A stretch of 64,000 nt of DNA, from assembly GCF_905475465.1 (NCBI RefSeq), contig NC_062247.1, forward strand, positions 5,642,001-5,706,000, read 5' to 3'. Shown in pieces: positions 50,301 to 62,300 of the stretch (its first letter is position 1; each line of letters starts with the position of its first letter). The translations under genes and the position numbers were made by a program. Source of the stretch: Pieris napi. Taxonomy: Eukaryota > Arthropoda > Insecta > Lepidoptera > Pieridae. The notes beneath the pieces are model-generated. The model did no database searches. It saw only the letters and a program-made list of their open reading frames with translations, and was not told the origin of the DNA.

Positions 50301-53300
50301 TTTAGAATACTTTTAGTCGAAGGAAAAGCAAGCGTGCACAGAATGAAATTCTAACACCTAACTGCCCTAAGTAAAGTGACAGATCTTACCAAATTCTTAA
50401 AAAAATTATTATCTTGGAAAGTTGTTAGGCAGTAGCTTGTAGATAGAGTTACCTATTAATTAAGAACACAAATATCTGTATGTATAGGCTGATAATTGAC
50501 GCAATGTAGAGCGCTGAGAATCGTAGAGTGGATAACATTTACGCAATTCTGTACAACCTCATAAAATATATTTTGGGTGACATTCAGAATCTAGATTTAG
50601 GGTCTGTCTCACAATGCCTGGTTAAAATACCAAATAGATATGCAACACATAAATTATTTGGAAGATAAATTGTGCTATTTGACACTTCATCGGACTCATA
50701 ACTTATGATGGACTTTATTTTACGAATAGCGCTAGCCGACAGTCGTGAAACGCAACAATAGTGTTTATCCTACCAATAAGTAATAAATACCTAATTTGGA
50801 ACTTATGTAGAACTTATCCGTACATTGTGAAACAGACCCTTAGGGCGCGAAGTAATTCCCGTATGTCAAAATCTACGTTCTGACAAACGGGAGTTACATC
50901 TATCGACAAGTCTTGTTCACTAAATATCACCCTCAGAGAACCGAGGTGGGATTTGACACGTGGTTTACAACGTTGACTCATTATGAATCATCTCAATATG
51001 TTTATTTTGAGAGAAAACAGTATATTTTTTTATACTGTTTTCTCTTTTTATTACGTATGGAAATTTTTGACAGTTGGGTTACCATATTAAAATCAAATTG
51101 TTCGCATAACTACGGATTCTCTTTCCGCGCATAATCTAAATATTTTAAAGTTTGAGGTGAAATAATTAGACATAGAATTCTGCAAATAATTCGCTCAGCG
51201 CTCATCATTCGTCCAATAAATAGGTGAGGAAAGGATACCTCAGAATGTATGACATGAAAAAGCTGAAGAACGCATATACAAAATCCTTACTTGGCAAATC
51301 CAATAAAGTCCTCATGATTGGTGTTCATGTAAGCCAGCTCACAATCGATAAGTAAGACAAGTTGATCTTTGCATTGTTGTTCGCGGGATCGAACGTGGGA
51401 CATTATTATACGTTCGGTCTCTTCACGGAGACGCGGGTAACGAGACATCTGCAATTGTATTACAATTAAAGTAAAATAGTTAACCTGATACTCTTAATAA
51501 AAAAATGTGTGCGTGTACGTACACACGTAAGAAGTGAAACTTCTTTATGACCTTATTTTTCGAAAAATGATCTATGATATGCAACTTTACAGAAATTAGT
51601 TAAATATAGTTAAATTAGATAAAGTTTAACAAAAGGCTTTTATTATCATAGACAATTATTTCATTTTACCTCATTACTACTAAGATTATTACAGAATTTC
51701 ATTAATTGTAATAGAATTATTATTATCATTGTTATCGTTATTATACATTTTTGTTATTAATGGCTTCGTATCTCTTCGGAACAACCGTGGTAGGGACAAG
51801 AAAAAGATGGCGCGTAACCGAAAAATGTGACGGTAATTTTTTTTCCAACGCCGATAAAGAAGTTTGACTTCTAAAAGCAACATGGCGCGTAACCGAAAAA
51901 CGTGACGATTTCCTACAAAATTTCTCCCATACGTCGATAAAGAAGTTTCACTTCAAATTTTATTGTTTTTCATTATTTAAAGAAAAACGCTTTTTACCGG
52001 ATTAAAGTTATGTATTGTTATAAATTTACAACTATTTGACATAATTTTAAATTTATCCGACGTTTCGCGTGCTTTACAGCGTGCGTGGTCACGGTGACTG
52101 AAGACAAAAGATGTTGAATGTCAAAAAGTATCACAGCTGCAGAGAAAGTTGCATTATCTGTATTTATTTTCCCGGAGTTGGTATCGACTAAGATTAGTCG
52201 TAGATAGATAGATAGTATAGATTAGATACATAACTTTAATCCGGTAAAAAGCGTTTTTTTAAATGTGTAATAAGGGTTATGTTAATCAAAGACAATACTA
52301 TGTTTTTCATTAATTCATAGTCTAAATCAAGCTTGTTGTTACAAGAATTGTTGAGGGTAGAAACATAAACATACCCTTTCCGTACAAACACGGACGACAT
52401 TAGACAATTCCTGTACGACCAGATCCACACACTTGAGCGAGGGCTCCTTCAATCGAGAGATTTGTTTCTTCACAATAGCCTCAAATGCCATGTCCGGAGT
52501 AAATAGACCCACCTGAAAAATTTACATAACATTAATTAAAGTTATGGAATATCATAATTGCTAATTAAGGACATAAAAGTCTATTTATTTAATAATGTCC
52601 TCACCCTGATACCATGAATATTTCTTATAGCAAATGCTATCTCCCTACGCAACTCTTTCTCATCGAATTCCATTTTGACAATCTCAAAGGGAAATCGTTC
52701 GTGGAAGAGACGGTTAATCTTGGCACCACCAGATAACTCATTTGTATTGATCTGAGCTGAACCCGAACCTTCAATTGTTCTCTCGAAGTCTGTCTGAAGC
52801 TGCTGGATCATTCTGTAAAAAGATATTTCTGTAGTTGTGACGTAAAATAAACGAAAAAATTGATGAACGAAGATTATCTATGAAAAATGATTATGAAATG
52901 AATTTTCAATAGAAAATCAACTACTCGTAGGCAATTTTGTATTTTCGGTTTAAGAAGGATCAGTATATATTGTAAAATAATGGACTATTGAATAAGATTT
53001 CAACAGATACATTTTTAGTTTATGGTGTTTCGAAGCTCAATAAATTTTGGTATAATTTAAAGGTAATCGATATATTAAAACAATAACTTAAGATGTCGAT
53101 AAATTACACACAAAAAAAATTAACAGCACTAACAGGCAGTTAGAAAAACGATTAAAAACAGTATAAAAATATCAGCATCAACACATTATAAAATATGTTA
53201 TAAAATTGTCTAAAAAGAACTAATAAAACTGTAAAGTTAATTTAAAAAAAAATTAAGCCTTAATTATTGAACAGTTAATAAGGTTAATATAGTGTAATGT

Positions 53301-56300
53301 GGAATATGTATGCCATAAAACTGCAATCACATCACACAATTGTTACGTAAAATTCGTCACACATTCTTTACCTGTAGAAAATTATATCGCTGGTGAAACA
53401 CCGAGAATAATAAATCTGTGATTAATTTATGGCTTTATTGTAAAGTTGCTAAAAAAATCTAAAAACAGGTTAAGTGTATATCGAAGAGGGACATTAACTT
53501 AGTCAATGGACAATACACAAAAAAGAATCTATCATGTAAATGAAAATACAAGGTGTATTTGCCGGAAAACAAACATTTTTTATGAATTCAAAGAAGTTGT
53601 TTTATAACATGAATCCAATCAGTGTTTCCCTTAAATATATTACACACTGAGATGATTACAGATGAGAAAAACAAGAAGCTTAACTAATGATAAGTAATTA
53701 TTTCCCCTTCACATCCAAATTTTGTACGTACTTTTTTGTGTCAATGGCATTTTTTTTTTTTTTAAAAGACATTTCACACCAATTGACCTAGTCCCATGCT
53801 AAGCTGGTGAAGCTTGTGTTATGGGTACTAGACAACGGATATACATACATATTATAAATAGATAGACATATAAGTACATATTTAAACACCCAAGACCTAA
53901 GCACAACACCAAATGCTCATCACATCGATGTTCGTCTCAGCCGGGGATCGAACCCGGGACCCATGGATTCGCAGTCAGGGGTACTAACCACTAGACCAAT
54001 GAGTCGTCAGAAGGCAAGAGGCATTGGTAGAAATATTTCAAATGGTAGATTCCACAAGTTTGTGGAACTGTAAGAGCTGACATTTCTGGATATATTGAGA
54101 GCAATAAAAATGAATACTAAATATACTCACTGCAGCATAGCCTTGGTCTTAATGGACGGATCATCAGGTCTGAAATGCTTGTACTGTTCTACATCCTTTT
54201 CCAAAGCTAGTAATTGCTTCTGCAACTTGTCCCGAAGGCCGGGTAGAGTGTCACGAATGTGGTTAGTTAACTGCTGGTTAAGAACCCGCTGGAGGTAAGG
54301 TGTTCCTAGACGATCTGCCAGGTGGCGGTATGATGGGTGACTGGAATATTAAAAATAGAGCTTAGTATGTCTATCTATTGATTAATTACTACATTTATTT
54401 TCACTACAGTATTATAGAATTATTGTAATGAATGTCGACGTTTCGATGGATGAAGAAATTGTGACCAATTTGGTTTCCACCGTTACATTTTTTTTTTTTT
54501 TTAATAAATCATAAATCTGTCTATGTACGGTATAAGACGATACTACCATTTTGTTAGTTGAAGTAATGTAACTATTTATGTACGTTGAAAGAAAAATAGC
54601 TTTCATTTCTTTGCCCGATATAGGCATCTTCCAAAATATATAAAATAAAATAAAATAAAATAAAATATCTATATATCAGCTATCAGCTATCATCGATTAT
54701 ATATAAATAGCTCAAAATTTTGACGATTCAGGCAGGTTATCTCTGTGCAAATTATTCACAGAGTAACTCACAATGGAGGGGCTTGATCTAGAGATACAGG
54801 CATAGATAACAATACTTGGTCAAGTCAAATTTATCGAGGAATTTATCAGTTACATACTAGAACAATGTGTTATTATCGATAAGGCCGCACGGTGCTGACG
54901 ATGTATTTTACTATGTTTATATTGTGTAAATTGTGTTGCAAAAAAAGGATGAAAATGTATTTTTTATTTAACACTTCGTTGTATATACAAAACCAGTTAA
55001 GTGAAAAAATTCAAATAACGACAAATAGCAACGGGCGTCCTTTTTAATTATCTTGAGAGTAGTATCACTGTCCAATTGAATCTTACAAAACTAATATATT
55101 TAGAAATTAGAAGAAATAAAATTATCTAACAAAAATTATTTTTGTTCATTGAATTATTCAATCAAATAATTCACATTTGGCGTGATGAAGTACAATTCTC
55201 GCATACGGATAGTTCGCGCATGGTTTAGTTTAGCTATATTTGCATTTGAGCCTTAGTTTAACGGAAAAACGCCTACTGCCTACTTTCATACTTTTTTGAC
55301 GGATACCTACAAAAAGCAAATAAAATATATAACAATTAAGGAAGTGAATAATATGATATTTATATATCTTATCGTCTTTCAGTGCTTACTTTAATATCAA
55401 CAAATTCCTATTACGGCGCGCAATAAAACAATAATAAATTGATGGATCAATGGACACAACTTTTATTTGTTTATATAAGAAATAGCTGGACAATATTGTT
55501 AATCAACGAGAGAAACCGTATTTAATTACTTTGGCAGTTATTTTTAATATATTGCAACAATTTTTTTCTATCTGAGCAACAAAAGAGAGGTTTTAACGTT
55601 TCCTTAAGAGTTGTAATTGCATAATTATTATAAATCATTTACATCCATATTCACAGAAATTTCAATATTTTTACGATTTTAAAGTCGAAAAAACTTTTCA
55701 TCTTTTAAAATCTACGGTCATTTTGTAAGACGACAAATGATATATCTCACTCTGTATTGCTTTAAATCTCATTAAATTTTTATTATTTTATTAATTAAGT
55801 CATTGATCTATTCATGGATTAATTAAGTTTTTGTACGCTTCTATACTGCCTGCTTATACTGAATTTTTATTTATTTATTTATTGCATTTTCTGGAATATT
55901 GCTGCCTTAATATCATAAGTATAACTACAATTATTTCCACCATTATAGTGAAGTGTGTTTTCTTGACAGCGAGCTCTTGTTAGCGATAGGGTCGGTTGTT
56001 GCCCTTAGTTACTATTTAGTTTAGTATGTCTAAGTATGGTGTAAATAAAACAATACCAGAGTCTACTTTAAATCACTAACCTAAGGAAGAACTTCCTTTC
56101 TGCTCCCAATGCGGCAGAAATATCCTTTCGGCCGTCGATGTCCTTCTGCGAGCGGTTGACCACACCGATGTATCCACGACGAAGAGGCAGCAACTTGTTT
56201 TCAAGGACATCTCTGGCGTCGGTTCCTTCGTCCATTAGATCCAGTTTTGTTATTACACCGATTGTTCGCAGACCTAAAAAATAATAGTTTGTTCTCTGTA

Positions 56301-59300
56301 GATCCTAGTAAAGGACAAAAGTCAAATTCGTTTATTTGCAAATTTATTTGACCGGAACATAAGACGGTTGGTGTAAAACTTACGAGTCCAAAAACAACGT
56401 GAAGTTTTTAGATAACAAAAGAATGTTATACCAGACAATCTTTCGAATTCCGGCTTTTGACAACTTTTTTAAAATCAAATTTTGTTCTATAGAACAAATA
56501 TACATACGAACTGCCAGAAGGCTCGCAAGTAGGTTGTAAGCCTTTTAAGGATTGGTACGCTCTTTTCTTAAAGGATGTAATGTAAAATAGGAAGGTAATT
56601 TATAATTATTATTTTTTATCTTTCACCTGACTTGTAGAAGAATAGTAGAGATCGTCTTAATTTTTTGTTGTTAAATTAAGAAAATATAACGTTGTGAAAG
56701 TAATACCTAAAATGAAAGATATTAAAGTCGGTGCTCTGATTTGTCACGCACTATGCTTTCTTTATTTGGTCTATTTTTTCGATAATAGATAACTTTCTAA
56801 GAATAGATGTTAAAATATTTATTTGGTCTATATTTTCAGACATCGACAAACCAATTCGATCTTTTAGTTGTGTTTAACAACTGAAACGCATATTTTATTT
56901 TGATGACATAACACTTAAATGTTACAAAACAAACAAATAAATAATTCGAGGAAATTTCATTTCACAGCACAGAAAACGTTGAGTAGGTCTGAAGAAAATA
57001 CTTCAGAGACGTGAGACTTCTACTGTCTATTTTGAAATAACCAAACCTACCAATTGTACTATGTCTACTAATATCTACTAATATCTTTAGTAGTGAATTT
57101 GATTTATTTATTAATTTACTAGAAGGCTCCTGCAATATGAGAAAACATCATTAATGGAAAAGACCGCTCAGCTATAGCCGAACAAGTGCTGCACATACAT
57201 AAATGAACCATTGCATTTTAGAAAGCAATTACAAAATCAAAAAATATTCATAAACAAGTCTTATTTCAACCGTATGCAATTTTCATTTTCAACTAAAAAC
57301 ATTTTGAAGCTATACCAAAATAGGAGAACTATACTAATTAGCAAATTACACCTATGCAATTACCTGAATCTCCGTTAGATCATTACGCAAGGTCGTTACA
57401 ATACCATAAATGTATTAGAAATATTTAATCGAAGTTTAAATTTTAAAAAATAAAAGATAATAATAATTAAAATACATATCATAACTAAGAAAATCCACAA
57501 AAAAAGAGAAAATCATCACCAACCTTGAGGGTCCACTTCTTTGGCAAGTTTGAGGGCATCGCTGTTCGCCAAGTCAGTGTTAGCTGGGGTCACAGCTAAA
57601 ATAAGACAGCTCTCTCGTTTGATGAACTGGAATATCATGGCTTTAATCTGCTGCTCTATGTCGATTGGCTGGTCTCCTATGGGCACCTTTGTAAGCCCGG
57701 GCAGATCGATTAATGTCAGGTTGAGAACTGGAATAAACAATGTTCGATGACTATTCCATATTTAAATTATTAAGACAGTGAATTCGGGTTGAGTATTGTA
57801 CATCTACCGATTGACAAAGTATGTAACGCGCAAACTTTAATTAGCTGGTTGTATAGTTACTGATCTAGACAATGACTGGGCTTTGCATTTTCCTAAAACC
57901 CTTAAAATTTTATACTGTTAACCTAGGTAAAGTTATGGACGTGAAGAAAGTACCTCTGTATCGGTATGAAAGATACGATCAAACAATGACCTATTAAAAA
58001 AATGAGAATTAATAAATTCTTATGCTTCACAAAAGAAGGAACATTGCAAAGTATTTATTAAATTTAAAAAACGTCTACAACTGCCGCTAGACGTAAAATT
58101 TATAACTTTAATTTTATAGGTATGTATGTTGTATTTTTTGTTATAACAACAATGAGCCGCATTTTTATATGAATCCTATTTCGCTATAAAAAGAATAAAA
58201 TCTACCTATACTGGGATACCCTTATATCAGTAATTAATATATTTCGTTTCGTTTCATTATGCTTTTCAAGACCTCCGTTATGCCTAGGCAATATAATATT
58301 ATTAAAACACAATGTTGAATTAAATCCAATATTAAATAATGCATAGGTGTAATTAAAATATACAAATCTTACAACTCTATAATAAATTATATATAATAAA
58401 ATTAATTATGAAAAACTACGATTAATCAGCGCCCAAACCAGTGCTAATTAAGCCCAATGAAGTTAGTTATTATAAGGAACCTATGTCATTGTGAAATCTT
58501 CATTCAGAATCCAGACACGCTTGTATGGATTTGCCTTTTGACCTTTACGATCTGCGCCGCCAACGCACGCATGCGCTTATTGAATATGCTTTCAAGTACT
58601 TTGAGATTTTCTCCCAATCAATGACGAGTGTGAACTGGTTGGAATAAACGGGCATTTAACGACACACTACCGGAGTATTAATGTTGAAGTTCAATCAATT
58701 GAGCGCTTGTATTTAGCTCCAACTTAGTTAAAAACACATCGGATTGGGCTTGGATTAGCAATTTTAAACCTCTTTAACGGACATGGCAGCCCTGAAAAGC
58801 TGATCTTGTGACCAGCTTTAAAAATCGATATGTATTTAAATTTATTGCGCAAATGTTTATTATAAAGTTAAGGTGCCCTGCCTTTAGGCAGCGGAGAAAT
58901 ATCTTTAAAAATCTAAGGAATAGCTTGGATAAAATTACATTATTAGTTTTATTGTGTACATTCAATTTCACTACTTTCCTTTAAAATACCGGACCTAATA
59001 AATAGGCTTAAAAGGCGACAAATCCTAAGTCTTGATAGACACGGTTGAAAGAGAGGAGCAGTCTCGATGGAGATTTTGCTTTGAACGCCTAACAGCTCTC
59101 AACACATCTGCTCATAGTCTAGCTGACTGATTGCAAGAAAAAAGATTCCTTTAAAAAAATATGTAACTGAATTTCGCAACCACATCTGTATTGTACACAC
59201 TACTATATTTATTTAAAATATTTTAGATTATAACAACGTTTAAGTCAAATTATAATTTTACCATCGTCAAGATATTTTTTATTTTCGAGCATCAGTTCAA

Positions 59301-62300
59301 CGATCATTGAACAATAGAATTTTTCAAGATAAGCCTTGGTAGGTCATTGCCCGTCCGTTCTGCACAGTTTAAAGTATTTCGCCATTATTATACTCCCCTA
59401 GAATAATTTTCAGTCAGAAACAAAGTTCATACTTGATATCACAGAAAATAAATGTACTTAATTATCTATGACTATTTTTATTCCTACACTGTCTGATTTT
59501 ATAAAAATGTAGGTGATGATAGATATTTCGATATTGTTTTACTGATTACGAGCAATGTTCTATTTACATATATCATAAATTAAGTCTTAGATTACACCTG
59601 ATAACGCTAAAACCTGAGTAAATATGTGTGCAAACAGTTTATAGATATTAAATAAGATATTCTCTCTTAAAATGAAACAGATTTTCTAAACAGCTCTGGT
59701 TTGGTTAGATAAAGTTGGTAGAAAGGGAGATCTCTGTTTGTATCTTAAATTGCAGAGTTGCATATTTCAGCTATACTATTTTTATATAAATTATTGTGCT
59801 TCATCATTGGGTATGTAGGTCATACAATGAAAGTATTTTGATGGTAATCTTTCGAAAACGCACAACTTAGGACCACGATGTATTCCGATCAAAAACTCGT
59901 CGAAAATTTTGTTTTTCTCGTGTGTTTTTTAATGCACGCTTTATAGTTTTTCCAAAGTATGAACATATATTCAGTTGTATTGTGTTTACACGTCTCACGT
60001 ATAGAATTTTATCATTATGTTTATTACATACGTAAAGCTTTAGTTAATTACAGATTTGAACTTTTGATAAGATTATTCTAGTACTTCGGAATACCGTTTT
60101 AAAATTATTTAATCTTAATGCGTAAGCAGAACTCACTTTCTATAAAATAAATCATTAAAGCAACAAGAAGATTCACGAATCTCCCGAATCTACTGTCTGT
60201 CACTCTTTTGTATAGATTTGCGGAGCTAATACTTATTGTATCGTGTAATGTCTATAGGATAGGCAGCAAAAGATAATCCCCATATAGACGGTTTAATCGC
60301 CGCCCCCTTTAGTATTAAACTGTTTAAGCCTATACAATTACTTAACCCTTACATTTGCCTTAATTGCAGGGGAAGTCTGCAGGACTTGAAATAAAAGATA
60401 TTTTTTTTATCCGTCTAGTTAAATTTCTACCCTGAGGTTTGCCTGGTAGATATCGCATTATGTTATAGGGTCCACTGTATGTTGTGCAAGACTTTTATCT
60501 GGGAAATCGAGTTTTATTTGCAACTTTATATTATTTCTTGTGTACAATAAAGAAATAATTATGAAAAACTACTCCATGTATATAAAAGTCTATTCATACA
60601 GTATAGTCTCATCATCATACAACAGCTAGCACAATATATTCTTATTTCAATAATTAAAATGACGTTCCAGTGAGGTTTTTCGTTTACAATACAAAGACAA
60701 TTTATACTTGTCGACTGTAAAAACAACTGAGTGTAAACATGAATCATTGTGTTATCATTTATTCAAGTACGTATTTGAAATCGTAATTATCTTTAAACAG
60801 CCACTTCCCATTAAGGATACGTTTTATTTTAAACTAACACTGGGCGACTTTGTAATATGTATATACATTTTCAAAAATATCGAGCATATTTTAATATTTT
60901 TTTGTACTTTATAATAATAGTTTTATTTTTCCGGATTAAGGTCGAAAACGTTCCGAACGATATTTTTTTTTCTAAATTACCACCATGATATGATTACATA
61001 CTTGATTCATAACGCATCAAGATAATGACGCATCGCGTCATTTTTAAGCTACAGGCTCAAAACTTAGCAGTCAAAGTAAACTTGTCAGTATCAAGGTTAC
61101 TCTTAGCCTCTCCCAATTCAATTACAATTTTAGCTGCGACCAGGCATCGAATCCGATACCTGTCTGGTCTCGGTCCGTTTTACCGTTTAACGTCGAGGCT
61201 TGATTTAAAACAGAAATAAAATGAGGCCTTCTCCGTAACTTTATTACAAGCACAATGCTCTAGAGATAATAATAATTCAGCGATAACCAAGTAGAATGTG
61301 TACGAGATTATCCAAAATTTCCGATATGACGATAGAATCTGGTCGTAACTCACGAATTTACAGTAGTTTTACTGTGAAATTTTACCATAGCTAGAAACGC
61401 CATAGTTTTTGAACTTTTAAACATAAATAGTATATATAGAATAATACCGTTGAGATTCATCACTTACAGTCATGAACCCTTATTTGATATGGTGACCCTA
61501 TTAATAATACTCTACTCGTAAAATATGTCATAAGCGTCGATTTAAAGTTACAGTTCTTATACTAAGAGACACTTGTTAATAAAGGACTAATAATAAAAAA
61601 ATATCTTAAAACTATGTTGTGATTGATTTTCTCAATAACAGGAAAACATTCCACACATTAATCATACAATTGCAATTTTCTCATAGTAAAGTACTATATA
61701 TTCCTAGTAGCATTCAATATTATACTTATATAACATACAGTAAAGCCCTATGGGTCATTAGTGTATGGCACAGACAAATTTCTGTATCACTTTCTACTAC
61801 TAATATCAGTGATAATCTTGCTATGTCAACTGAAACAATTATTGTGTTCGCCAGAAATAAAAAAACTTTCTTACCAACTAAGAGGCTAGGGTGGATAACA
61901 CTTTAAAGGTAATTAAAAATGCCAAAAGTTTCTGATTATGGGAGTTCAAACTTGCATTATTGGATTACAATCCGCACGCATTTATCCATATATAAAACTG
62001 ACAATATTTATAATACTGCCTCAAAACTTTAAAAAAATTGTCTTACCATTTGGTGAGTACACTCGTAAGTTAATAGGCACAGGTGATATTCCTTTGTTTG
62101 ATCCTGTGATACGATCAGTCTCTGCCTCAATTTCAGCTCGGACTTCATTGAAGTCTACAAATTTCTTGCCCTTGCAATGCAGGAACTCAGCATATTCTAA
62201 AACAAAGTGCCTTTTTCAATATACAATTTGAATCTTATACCTGTAATTGCCTTGCACAGACAATGGATTTTTCTGTGTGCGCAATTAAACTGCTTGTACA

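Noticed and set aside
53940..54006. Possible tRNA gene (A and B boxes, clover-like head)
   Set aside because: The head continues into a shared SINE body with an A-rich tail, so it is a SINE and not a functional tRNA.
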